Shown one piece after another: positions 47,903 through 57,600 of a stretch of 64,000 nt of DNA; position 1 is the first letter of the stretch; every line of letters starts with the position of its first letter. The position numbers and the translations under genes were made by a program. The notes under the pieces were generated by a model, which worked only from the letters and a program-made list of their open reading frames with translations, made no database searches and had not been told where the DNA came from. Source of the stretch: JALONH01 sp046329235 (lineage in GTDB: Bacteria > Bacteroidota > Bacteroidia > Cytophagales > Cytophagaceae); assembly GCA_046329235.1 (NCBI GenBank), contig JAXLVA010000001.1:2356001-2420000 (forward strand). The letters run 5' to 3'.

Positions 47903-49432
47903 TTAAAAGTCAAATTCAATTCCTTGAGCCAAAGGCAAGTCGGAACTATAATTTATTGTATTCGTTTGTCTGCGCATATACACCTTCCAAGCATCGGATC
48001 CTGATTCTCGGCCTCCTCCTGTTTCTTTTTCTCCACCAAATGCGCCGCCTATTTCAGCCCCTGAGGTTCCTATATTAACATTAGCTATACCACAATCAGA
48101 ACCTTGCGATGAAAGGAAATATTCCATGTCTTGAATACGATTACAAAAGATAGCAGAAGACAAGCCTTGATCTACTTCATTCTGTAAACGAATAGCATCA
48201 TTTATCTGACCATTATATTTCATTACATATAATATGGGTGCAAATGTTTCTTGTCTGACCATTGCCGTATTCCCGCTTACAGTAAGAATGGTAGGTTGAA
48301 CAAAATTATCGTTCATTACTTTGCCACCATATACTAATGTGGCGCCTTCTTTCAACGATGTATTCACTGCATTTTGATAAGCATTTACCGCCATCGAATC
48401 GATGAGTGGGCCTATCAATATTCCTTTTTCTAAAGGACTGCCTATCGGCAGTTTAGCGTATGCATTTTTCAATCGTGTTACTACTTCATCATAAACATCC
48501 GGATGAACAATTAATCTTCTAGTACTAGTACAACGTTGACCACAAGTACCAACAGCACCAAAAACGATGGCGCGAATAGCTAGATCTAGATTAGCATTCT
48601 CTGTAACTATAATAGCATTATTTCCACCTAATTCTAATAATGTTTTTCCGAAACGTTCTGCTACTACTTGATTCACCTTTTTACCCATTGCTACCGAGCC
48701 TGTAGCAGACACTAGTGGTATACGTTTATCCGATGACATCCAAGCCCCTTGCTCGCTTCCGCCTAAATACAAGGACAATATACCCGCCGGAACATCTTCA
48801 TCTGCTAATGCTTCTTTTACAATTTGCATGCATGCAACAGCTGTTAAAGAAGCTTTTTCAGAAGGCTTCCAAATACACGTATCACCACAGACTAATGCAA
48901 GCATTGCATTCCATGACCATACTGCAGCAGGGAAGTTAAATGCAGATATAATTCCCACCACACCTATTGGGTGATATTGTTCATACATTCGATGTTGTTT
49001 TCGTTCAGAATGCATAGTAAGCCCATACAACTGACGAGATAAGCCGACTGCAAAATCACAGATATCAATTATTTCTTGAACCTCACCTAATCCTTCTTGC
49101 AAAAGCTTTCCTGTTTCAAGTGATATTAAAGCACCTAATGATTCTTTATGTTTTCTAAAACCATTACCAATCATTCTTACCATCTCTCCTCTTTTGGGGG
49201 CAGGCACTTCTCTCCATTTGACGAAGGCTTGAGTGGTTTCTTTCATTAATACTTCATAATCCTCTTTTGAAGCACTATAAAATGAAGCTAGAACTGAATT
49301 ATCAATAGGAGTTCGCTTCTCCCATAACTGACCGGAATCGCCATATGCGCCACCTAAAAAATAAGCAGCTTTATTTATCTTTTCTAAGTGTAAAGATTTT
49401 AAGACATCATGTACGAAAGATTCTGAAATCAT
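47903..49432 (-). CDS. ALDH7-family aldehyde dehydrogenase (aminoadipate semialdehyde type)
   Basis: This 509-aa NAD-dependent dehydrogenase matches the ALDH7/AmaB (antiquitin) group, which oxidises alpha-aminoadipate semialdehyde in lysine catabolism. Catalytic Cys lies in GTCGQRCTSTRR, general-base Glu in LLELGGNNAI, and the NAD-binding Asn in SAFNFPAAVWSWN. GQRCTSTRR with the preceding GTCGQ is the group's marker. The C-terminal GGEKETGGGRESGSDAWK is also typical. Substrate is inferred from the family; no other lysine-degradation gene is adjacent. Confidence 0.88.
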   Translation of the reverse strand: MISESFVHDVLKSLHLEKINKAAYFLGGAYGDSGQLWEKRTPIDNSVLASFYSASKEDYEVLMKETTQAFVKWREVPAPKRGEMVRMIGNGFRKHKESLGALISLETGKLLQEGLGEVQEIIDICDFAVGLSRQLYGLTMHSERKQHRMYEQYHPIGVVGIISAFNFPAAVWSWNAMLALVCGDTCIWKPSEKASLTAVACMQIVKEALADEDVPAGILSLYLGGSEQGAWMSSDKRIPLVSATGSVAMGKKVNQVVAERFGKTLLELGGNNAIIVTENANLDLAIRAIVFGAVGTCGQRCTSTRRLIVHPDVYDEVVTRLKNAYAKLPIGSPLEKGILIGPLIDSMAVNAYQNAVNTSLKEGATLVYGGKVMNDNFVQPTILTVSGNTAMVRQETFAPILYVMKYNGQINDAIRLQNEVDQGLSSAIFCNRIQDMEYFLSSQGSDCGIANVNIGTSGAEIGGAFGGEKETGGGRESGSDAWKVYMRRQTNTINYSSDLPLAQGIEFDF

Positions 49433-49469
49433 AATTAGGTATACGAAAGTTAGCCTGATAAAGATTAAA

Positions 49470-49504
49470 AAAGCGAGGCAATTTATAATGAATCACCTCG
49501 CTTT
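49470..49504 (-). terminator. Terminator of the Do-type protease gene
   Basis: AAAGCGAGG (49470-49478) pairs with CCTCGCTTT (49496-49504). On the minus strand a run of T follows. It sits 22 bases after the protease stop. Confidence 0.85.
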
Positions 49505-49526
49505 CAAATTTTAGATTAACAAATAA

Positions 49527-50990
49527 TTACCAACCTATGCCATAATACTCCTTCTTACCATCCGGATAAATACCTTCCATGAGTATTCCTCCGCTATTGG
49601 TTGCTTCTAAGATTTTAACTACATCCTCCGGAGTCCTCACCGGTTTTTTATCGATGGAAGTAATAATAAAACCTTCTCTAACTCCGGCTTCTTTTAATTT
49701 CCCATTATATAATCTTACAACTTTTGCCCCTCCAGAAATTTCAAGTATACTCATTTCGGTACTTACCACAGGCTGTAAATCTGCGCCTAGTTTACCTTTG
49801 ACTGAGAAGTCGTCTTTTTGAACCAATGTGGTTTCACCTAATTTGTTTTTAAGTGTCGCTGTTGTAGTATACTCTTTGTCTTTTCGATAATACTTAATGG
49901 TAATTTTATCTCCCGGACGATTACGCGCTACGACCTCTTGCAATTGAGCTGTAGAAGCAATTTCAATTCCGTTGATTTCTGTAATAACATCTCCGATTTT
50001 TATTCCAGCTAAATCAGCAGCGCTTCCTTGATTAACACCATTGATATACACACCACGCTTAAAGTCGATAGCTTTTTCTTTCGCTAAATCAGTGGTCATG
50101 TCTTGTATCACCACGCCCAATAACCCACGTTGAACTTGCCCATAGTTGATTAAATCATCAATTACTTTTTTTACTAGTGAAACCGGCACTGCAAAGGAAT
50201 AGCCGGCGTATGCTCCTGTTGGACTGGCAATGGCGGTATTAATCCCTATTAACTCTCCTTTTAAATTTACCAATGCACCACCAGAGTTACCTGGGTTTAC
50301 TACCGCATCTGTTTGTAAGAAAGACTCAATGGCTAAATTATCTTTGTCACGAAGAATATTAATACTACGAGTTTTAGCACTGATAATACCTGCCGTTACA
50401 GTAGAGGTTAAGTTAAATGGATTCCCCACAGCCAGTACCCACTCACCTACGCGAACAACATCTGAATTCCCATATTTTACGAATGGCAGTTTTTTTTCTT
50501 CGATTTTAATTAAAGCCAAATCTGTTGTAGGATCTGTACCTATTAACTTAGCATCATACGTGCGTTTATCATTTAAGATTACTTGTATTTTGCTCGCCTT
50601 CTCTACTACGTGATTATTAGTAACGATATAACCTTCTTCCGTAATAATTACTCCGGAACCACTTGCTTCTCTAGGACCACTATAACCATACGGATCACCG
50701 TAATAATAACGGAACATTTCCTCTTGGCGATTCTTAGGCTCGCGAGTAGTTTCCGGTATGTATTGAGTCTTGATATGCACCACAGCCGGTGTAGTTACAT
50801 CTGCGGCATAAAGAAAATTCAAGCCTTCCGGAACTACTACTTTAGAGGTATCATACTTAGCTAAAGAAACATTTTGTTGCGCTTCTACAGAAACTAAAGC
50901 TGTTTCTTTTTCCACCCATTTATACCCAACAATCGCTAATACTGCGCTCAGAAAAGAGGCTAGTACTACTTTTAACATGTTACTGTTCAT
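49527..50990 (-). CDS. degP: Do/HtrA-type periplasmic serine protease
   Basis: This 487-aa envelope quality-control protease has an N-terminal signal anchor (about 5-25), then a trypsin-like domain with His in TNNHVVE (about 127), Asp in TTDLALI (about 158) and Ser in NPGNSGGAL (about 235), and two PDZ domains (about 285-385 and 395-480). It lies alone between ALDH7 and tRNA-Asn, with a terminator. DegP, DegQ and DegS cannot be told apart here; the two PDZ domains favour DegP/DegQ. Confidence 0.92.
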   Translation of the reverse strand: MNSNMLKVVLASFLSAVLAIVGYKWVEKETALVSVEAQQNVSLAKYDTSKVVVPEGLNFLYAADVTTPAVVHIKTQYIPETTREPKNRQEEMFRYYYGDPYGYSGPREASGSGVIITEEGYIVTNNHVVEKASKIQVILNDKRTYDAKLIGTDPTTDLALIKIEEKKLPFVKYGNSDVVRVGEWVLAVGNPFNLTSTVTAGIISAKTRSINILRDKDNLAIESFLQTDAVVNPGNSGGALVNLKGELIGINTAIASPTGAYAGYSFAVPVSLVKKVIDDLINYGQVQRGLLGVVIQDMTTDLAKEKAIDFKRGVYINGVNQGSAADLAGIKIGDVITEINGIEIASTAQLQEVVARNRPGDKITIKYYRKDKEYTTTATLKNKLGETTLVQKDDFSVKGKLGADLQPVVSTEMSILEISGGAKVVRLYNGKLKEAGVREGFIITSIDKKPVRTPEDVVKILEATNSGGILMEGIYPDGKKEYYGIGW

Positions 50991-51237
50991 ACACTTTTAA
51001 TAAAATTACAGGCTTAATTTAAGAAATAAAGCAGGAAAATCCTGTTTAATAAATTTAACGTCTACGATTGTCTATTATTTTATCAAAATTCTAATGGTTT
51101 TACAGACTAAAATCGGAGGGGATTATTACATAAATCTTATTAAAAAACAGCGTTAGGGCAGATGGTCTTTATATCTTATTGATACTGGAACACTTAAAAA
51201 CCTTTGTGTTTTTATTAAAAAAAAGATTATTCAAATG
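50991..51237. other. AT-rich spacer between the Do protease and tRNA-Asn
   Basis: No gene is seen. It contains a short inverted repeat (AGCAGGA/TCCTGTT near 51030-51047) and must hold the protease promoter, which I could not pick out by the TAnnTTTG rule. Confidence 0.5.
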
Positions 51238-51268
51238 TTGGACATAACCCAATAATATACTAATATTG
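51238..51268 (+). promoter_or_regulatory. Promoter of tRNA-Asn
   Basis: TTG (51238-51240), 20 bp, TAATATTG (51261-51268), one mismatch from TAnnTTTG. The predicted start near 51275 is 22 bases before the tRNA. Confidence 0.6.
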
Positions 51269-51296
51269 CAATCCCATTTGACGGGAAACGTCAAAA

Positions 51297-51370
51297 TCCT
51301 CCTTAGCTCAGCTGGTTAGAGCACATGACTGTTAATCATGGGGTCCTTGGTTCGAGCCCAAGAGGGGGAG
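51297..51370 (+). tRNA. tRNA-Asn (anticodon GTT)
   Basis: Full cloverleaf: acceptor TCCTCCT/AGGGGGA, D arm GCTC/GAGC, anticodon stem CATGA/TCATG with loop CTGTTAA (anticodon GTT), T arm CTTGG/CCAAG with TTCGAGC. Discriminator G at 51370; CCA not encoded. Confidence 0.95.
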
Positions 51371-51373
51371 CTC

Positions 51374-51403
51374 AAAAGGTCTTAATTTCAATTAAGACCT
51401 TTT
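51374..51403 (+). terminator. Terminator after tRNA-Asn
   Basis: AAAAGGTCTTAAT (51374-51386) pairs perfectly with ATTAAGACCTTTT (51391-51403) around a 4-base loop, followed by further T residues. Confidence 0.9.
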
Positions 51404-51509
51404 TTATTTTCACGGCTACCTAACCCCACAGCCACCGAAAATAGCATCCAACTCACTAGTTACTAATCCATTTGTGACTTGTATTAAATTACAAACGAAA
51501 CACAGCTAT

Positions 51510-52604
51510 TTGAAATCAAGGGTTACACATATCTTCCTATTCTTACTTCTAAATCAAATTCATTTTGCATTTGGGCAAAATCTAATTGTTAATCCGGGTG
51601 CTGAGCTCCCGCCTATCGGAAACGGCTGGACGGAAGCCATTTTAAACGCAGCCAACCCTGTTACACCCTACCACTGGACTCAAGCAAACAGCGGATCTGG
51701 AGGAGTTGCGCCACATGGAGGAACATACCATTTTTACGCCGGCGACAATTCCAATGGAAATTATTATATCTATCAAGATATCGATGTTAGTGCTTATGCA
51801 ACAGCAATAGATGGCAACACTGCTAGTTTTGTTTTCTCTTATTGGTTTAGAACATTTCAGTTCAATAATGATCAAGGTCGTTTAATACTAAATTATCTCG
51901 ACGTTAACAACAACATACTTTCTACATACAACAGTGGTGTATTAACATTTCCAATTTGGAGTCAATATTCCGACACCAGAACAGCTCCTGTTAATACTAG
52001 AAAAATAAGAATTAGTTTGATTAATTATTATTTGAGCGGTTCTGACACTGATGGTTATTTTGATGATTTGAGCCTGACTACTACTGCACCCATGCCCGTA
52101 GACTTATTAGATTTTTCCGTCAAAAAAATAAACGCAAATACTTATCAAGCAAACTGGTTAGTTACAAATGAAACCAATATTACAGCTTACAATATTTCTA
52201 TTTCAACCGATTTGATAAATTGGCAACACATAGACCAAGTAGAGGCTAAGAACAATAGTGTCATTACTGTTTACGAAAGTGCGCCATTGATTATTAACAG
52301 CACAGACACTATCTACATTCAACTTTCAGAAATAAACTCAAGTGATGGGGTTAAAAACTTAGCAATAAAAACAATTGCTAATGAAGATTTGAATAAACCT
52401 CTACTGTTCCCCAATCCTTGCCTACAAGGCGAAACGGTAAAAATATTATCCAACAACTCTGATAAATACGAAGTATACAACATCTCAGGTGCATTAATTT
52501 TTGCGAATCAAGGATCAATAATCCCTACTACAGCTCTAAGCCCTGGTGTGTACATTATTAAGTTTTTAGATTCCGGGTATTCGACCCGATTAATTATTCA
52601 GTAG
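51510..52604 (+). CDS. Secreted T9SS cargo protein with N-terminal carbohydrate-binding-like domain
   Basis: The frame has no ATG before the signal peptide. A TTG at 51510 gives a good signal (MKSRVTHIFLFLLLN, ending FAFGQ) and is my choice (364 aa); a GTG at 51474 is the longer alternative. The first domain (about 20-205; NLIVNPGAE, then YFDDLSL) is a beta-sandwich like CBM4/CBM9-type or 'hypothetical exported' modules. Then come an Fn3-like part and a T9SS sorting domain (LLFPNPCLQGE to the end). No catalytic domain, so it is probably an adhesive or binding protein. Its end overlaps the convergent M28 gene by 11 bases. Confidence 0.75.
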   Translation: MKSRVTHIFLFLLLNQIHFAFGQNLIVNPGAELPPIGNGWTEAILNAANPVTPYHWTQANSGSGGVAPHGGTYHFYAGDNSNGNYYIYQDIDVSAYATAIDGNTASFVFSYWFRTFQFNNDQGRLILNYLDVNNNILSTYNSGVLTFPIWSQYSDTRTAPVNTRKIRISLINYYLSGSDTDGYFDDLSLTTTAPMPVDLLDFSVKKINANTYQANWLVTNETNITAYNISISTDLINWQHIDQVEAKNNSVITVYESAPLIINSTDTIYIQLSEINSSDGVKNLAIKTIANEDLNKPLLFPNPCLQGETVKILSNNSDKYEVYNISGALIFANQGSIIPTTALSPGVYIIKFLDSGYSTRLIIQ

Positions 52605-53850
52605 TTTGTTTCTCTGCAAACTTTAGTAGCAAAGTAAAAAGTTCTTTATACTTAGTATAAGGCAAGGTAGACGAAATATCTGCTACATCATGATAAGCGG
52701 CTACTCCTCCTAAGGTATAAATAAAAACACTTTTAACGCCTTTGATATAAAAAGAATAATGATCCGAATTAGCGGCAGACCCTCGAGTTTTTATAGCAGG
52801 CAATAATTCTTCTCGGTTATTTATTTCTTCTAACAACTTGACGATTGCGGGATATTCTTTACCATTCACCACCATAATACCATCATCTCCCGTTCCTACT
52901 AAATCTAGATTTACTAAACACTTTATATTACTTAAAGTAGCACTTTGTGATTGTACCCAATCCATAGAACCTTTTAGCCCTGCCTCTTCTCCGGCAAAGA
53001 ATATAAACACTACATCTATATCTAAAGGATGCTCTTTAAAATAACTTAATAACTCTAACAACATACTTACTCCACTGGCATTATCATTGGCCCCGGGGAA
53101 ATAAACCTTGTCACCCATTTTGCCTAAGTGATCATAGTGTGCAGTAAAAACAATACAGCTATCTGTAGTTTTCCTGCCTTCAATTTTGGCGGCTACATTA
53201 TAGGCATTATGTATTCTTAAACTATTTTCAACTGTCCACTCTATCTTTTTTGTTTTAAAATCCCAGGCATCCTCTCGCAATTCAAATACAGGAATATCCA
53301 TCGCTTCCGATGCAAGTCCCATGGTTAATTTACCTTTCGTTAAAACAACCCAACAAGACGCTTCTGATAAACAGTGATTTAAAACACTAATCTCTTTTCT
53401 TATTGCTCTAAATTGTTTTGCATTAAGGACTAATACTTTCTTTTTAAGATCACCAATTTTTAAACTCGAATTACCTTCTACAAACCATAAACTATCGGCA
53501 TACACAATTTTACCCTTGCCACTACCGCCCCCACTTTTAGAGTTAACAATATAATCTACTCCTGGAACTAGTAGTCTATTTTGAACCTTTAATTCCACTT
53601 TCCCTTCAAACGTATTAATTACATAAGTAAATGGATATCGATAAGAAGTATCTTGAAAAGGTTCTCCTCCTCTAAATTTAATTTCATTCACTAAAAATTC
53701 AGACGCTTTTACATCTCCACTACCGGACGCACCTCTTCCTGCAAAAGTTGGACTGCAGAGGGTGTCAACTATTCTTTTTACACGAGTCATATCTTGGGCA
53801 GATACGACTTGACAAATAAGAATAAATACAATGCAAACTACATTTTTCAT
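52594..53850 (-). CDS. Secreted M28-family peptidase
   Basis: This 418-aa exported zinc aminopeptidase has a signal peptide (1-18, ending VSAQD), a protease-associated-like insert (about 75-200) and the M28 core with di-zinc ligands: His in TAHYDHLG, Asp in GANDNASGV, the Glu pair in FAGEEAGLKGS, Asp in VNLDLVG and His in NSDHYSFY. There is no T9SS sorting domain, so it is probably periplasmic. Last gene of the sprA unit; its start overlaps the VanZ-like gene by 4 bases (ATGA). Confidence 0.9.
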   Translation of the reverse strand: MKNVVCIVFILICQVVSAQDMTRVKRIVDTLCSPTFAGRGASGSGDVKASEFLVNEIKFRGGEPFQDTSYRYPFTYVINTFEGKVELKVQNRLLVPGVDYIVNSKSGGGSGKGKIVYADSLWFVEGNSSLKIGDLKKKVLVLNAKQFRAIRKEISVLNHCLSEASCWVVLTKGKLTMGLASEAMDIPVFELREDAWDFKTKKIEWTVENSLRIHNAYNVAAKIEGRKTTDSCIVFTAHYDHLGKMGDKVYFPGANDNASGVSMLLELLSYFKEHPLDIDVVFIFFAGEEAGLKGSMDWVQSQSATLSNIKCLVNLDLVGTGDDGIMVVNGKEYPAIVKLLEEINNREELLPAIKTRGSAANSDHYSFYIKGVKSVFIYTLGGVAAYHDVADISSTLPYTKYKELFTLLLKFAEKQTTE

Positions 53851-54221
53851 TTTCGAACAAAGAAGTAAAAGTAAGAAACTACTTGAGCTATTAATACACC
53901 AACTGTATTAGCTATCACATCATATAAATCTGCGCTTCTGTCCGGGATGAGCGACTGCATCCCTTCTATACTTACACTCCAAATGATTGTAAAAAGGCCT
54001 ATGAACAACCACTCTTTAAATGTTACACTCTCTTTATATTTATGCAATCCATATAAACAAAGCGCAGCGAAAACACCAAAGATAAATGCGTGAATCAGTT
54101 TGTCAAATCGAAAAAGAGATACTGATGGTATCGACTTGCCGGGCAATAGCGTAGCTATTAAAATGAAAATTCCCCAGAGTACTGCCGGCCAGTACGCTCT
54201 GAGGAATCTTGATGTATTCAT
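53847..54221 (-). CDS. VanZ-like membrane protein
   Basis: This 124-aa protein has about four membrane helices and the VanZ-type signature (FRFDKLIHAFIFGVFAALCL...IEGMQSLIPDRSADLYDVIANTVGV in overview). Despite the name, most such proteins are not linked to glycopeptide resistance. Position between gcvH and M28, 6 bases after gcvH, follows the sprA neighbourhood common in Bacteroidota. Confidence 0.85.
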   Translation of the reverse strand: MNTSRFLRAYWPAVLWGIFILIATLLPGKSIPSVSLFRFDKLIHAFIFGVFAALCLYGLHKYKESVTFKEWLFIGLFTIIWSVSIEGMQSLIPDRSADLYDVIANTVGVLIAQVVSYFYFFVRK

Positions 54222-54227
54222 AAGCGA

Positions 54228-54608
54228 TTAAGCGCCTATTAATTTTTTATAATCATCTGCTGACAATAATGCATCTACTTCAGAAGTATTACTTAAATCA
54301 ATCTTAACAATCCATCCTTCACCGTAAGGGTCAGAGTTTACTAATTCAGGATTTGCTTCGATTGCTGCGTTTAATTCAACTACTTTACCGGAAACAGGCA
54401 TAAACAAATCAGAGACTGTCTTTACTGCCTCAATCGTACCAAACACTTCCTCTTTTGACAACGTGTTTCCAACAGAAGCGACATCAAGATATACAATGTC
54501 TCCTAATTCTTTTTGAGCGAAATCAGTAATTCCTACAAATCCGAAATTACCTTCTACACGAATCCATTCGTGATCTTTACTATACTTTAATTCAGCAGGG
54601 AAATTCAT
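54228..54608 (-). CDS. gcvH: Glycine cleavage system H protein
   Basis: This 126-aa lipoyl carrier shuttles the aminomethyl group between the P, T and L proteins. Lipoylated Lys63 lies in GTIEAVKTVSDLF, followed by MPVSGKVVELN. Full length. It sits 59 bases after sprA. No gcvP or gcvT is in the window. Confidence 0.97.
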   Translation of the reverse strand: MNFPAELKYSKDHEWIRVEGNFGFVGITDFAQKELGDIVYLDVASVGNTLSKEEVFGTIEAVKTVSDLFMPVSGKVVELNAAIEANPELVNSDPYGEGWIVKIDLSNTSEVDALLSADDYKKLIGA

Positions 54609-54667
54609 ATTAATATCAATTTTGGATATAAATTTAACAGTTATTTTTAAAGTTAAAAAACAACTTT

Positions 54668-57600
54668 TTAGGACAAGGTAAATCGTATCTGCACCCCAAA
54701 GGCGGTTGTAGACCTACGATAAGAAGAAGATAATCTAGGCTGATTGAACGTACGTTCAAAATACACCTGCATGATTACTTTTTGTGTAATATTATAAGTA
54801 ATAGAAGGTTTTAACTGAAAATTGATATTTCCGGCTGTAATAGTAGTGTTTTCGTCTAGTTTTCGCTGGTAAGTTACCTGATCCCTAACTGTTAAATCAA
54901 ATCTTATATTCAATTCATTCTTCAATAATACTTTTTGTCCGCCGGTAAGAAACTTTGGAATGGCTACATCCTTTCTTGCCATACCTATACCTATGACATA
55001 TTCTCTGGATATATCCTCTCTCATTTGCCCGTTATTTAAGCCTAAAGAAAGATTTCTTAATCTCTTATACTCAAAACGGTACGATATTTTATTCTTAGTA
55101 CGAGCGTTAACTCCAATTAAAGGTGAAAATGCTTCTTGAATTGCCACCTCATTAATTACATACAATGGCACTACGGTACCAAAATTATTCAAAGAATCTC
55201 CAATACCCGGGTCTAAGAAACCTGTTCCCGGTCTAATTAACTCCGGTCCATATTTCAAGGAAGAAGTATAACTACCTACTCTATAATTAGAAGTATAAGC
55301 GTGTGTTAAAGTAACCGATTGAAAGTTTTTCTTAAATGGTCCAATTTTAGACAAGCCATTGTAATCAACACGCCAGTTAGGTAAAGGAATTTGAGGGAAA
55401 GAACCTAATCCAACCTTGGACGGATCTTTTCCTGAATAGGCCGCCACAAATGCCGGAATCATGACATCTTGTGATTTGACATCTAAATTAGAATTCCCAA
55501 TTCGATTTAAAACTTCTTGTCTATACGATTTAAATCGTTCCCAATTGGCTGAAGAATTAGGATCCAATGAGTTGTCTACCTTCTTATCAAATGCCGAAAG
55601 AACAGAAATAAACGACACATTGTAATTACCGTTTCTTAAAGGGTTAGAAGACATATACTCCGTACCTGTAGTGTCAATTCGGAATAATTCGGAATAACTG
55701 CTAATGTTGGTACGCTTAGCATCTAACTGAATTTTCAAATCTTTAGTAGGCTCTATGTTAGCTCTTAATGTTATCGTTTGACTATACGCCTGCGTATATG
55801 GAGTATTCATTGTTTTAGCTGTTGCTATCATTCCATTATCAGCAGCACGTAGTCTAAAAGTTGGATCTTGTGAGCCCAAAACAAATGGCAGCATGGTATT
55901 AATTGCTTCCGGATCTTGAATACCAAATGCTTTAGGTATTGGAGTAAACCCACCAACTTGCGTACCTTCTGTAAGTGTGTAGGATCCATTCACACTTTTC
56001 ACCATCATTAAGGTGCGTAAAGCAGACTTCCATATCATGTTATCCAACAAGGAGGACGCATCATCTGCTTGCTTCTGAAGTTTATTAGCTTCGTTGTTTT
56101 TCTTCTCTACCTCTAAACTCAAACTATCAGAATGCCTTTTTTTATCCTCCGACTGCTTTTTCAAATTATGCGCTTGAGATTTTAAACTATCCGCCGTTTT
56201 TTGTTTTGCGCTATCTGATTTAACTTTAATAGCATCTGCCATTTTTTTAATCACATCGGATTGTTTTTTCAAACTATCAGACTGCTGTTTCATCTTACCC
56301 GCTTCATCTTCCAAGCTTTTCGCTTGTTTGCGCAAATCATCGGCCTGCTGTTTTAACGCTTCAGCTTCTTTCTTTTTCTTTTCAATATCATTGGTCGAAG
56401 GGCCGTTACGAGTAATCGGTTTAGGATTGTTGATTTCACTTAAATATTTAGATTTAGCATATAGCTTATCTAAATCAATTTTACCATTTAAAGTATTATC
56501 ACGCTTATTGGTAAGCAAGTTCCCTAAAGTGTCTCGTTGACGTAACGCACCGGAAGTCCACATCATACTTCCTGTATATCTATAATCCGCACTTAACCAA
56601 TTAAACGATTTTACTTTATCAAAAGGCAACTTATAAGTAACTCCGGCAGTTTGATCATAGTTCTTCAAACGACCTAAGCGCATTAAATTGTTCATTAACG
56701 AATCTTTATATGCTTGGTCTCCCGGCGCTCTGTTCGGCTCATCCACTACTGCATAAGCATTCGCTTTATAATCTATATTGACTGATTTAGTAAGTGTCCA
56801 TAAGGCACCATATGTTCTGTTGAATAAAAATGATTTTTCATACAAAGCTGCCTGAGCGGGCGTAAGTGGGCCAGACTGATAATACTGCGTTTTAGTTAAT
56901 CGTCTATCTAAATCCGCTTTGAATATCAACTGGCTTGGCATCAAAGTAAAATTAGTTTCTTTGATTAACTGTTGAATAGGATTTTTACTGTCAGACAAGT
57001 TTTTAAAAGGTTGATGACTTTTCCCTGTTTTGGAGAAGTTGTAACCTAACGATCCTTTATAATTTTTAAAGTAATACTCTTTAATATCATAACTGGTACG
57101 TTTGATTTCCGAATAACCTAGCGACAAGGTTAAATTTTCAACATCATACAAATGCTTTTTAGCATCAGCCTTCGTTTTAATTTTCTGAATATTAGTAAAA
57201 TTAATTGCCCTAGTGGTAGTTTGGTCAAGTATTAAATCCCGGTATTTCTCCGGGTCACTGGCGGCATTAATGGATTGCTTGATAGCCACATCCGGATTGA
57301 GTGGATCATATTCCGGAGAGACTATTTTTTTATTATATCCAACATACATTGGCAACTTTAATCCCACTTTAGGCGGAATAAATTTATCTAAGTTAATAGT
57401 CGTGTTTAATCCGTACTCAAGTGTATTGTTACGTTCTCGTTGTGAAGTTTTCTGATCCAAATTCCCAAATCCTGCAGAGGTATACCTAATTGAGGTGTTA
57501 ACATTAGCAAAATCAGCAAGCTTTATATTCAACTTGGCAGCATAGGCATAAGAAGATTTAGTTACATAGCCCGTGGCTCGTAATTCATTCGTCCATATAC

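Noticed and set aside
51375..51510. Genomic island integrated at tRNA-Asn
   Set aside because: No repeat of the tRNA 3' end and no integrase gene is visible downstream.
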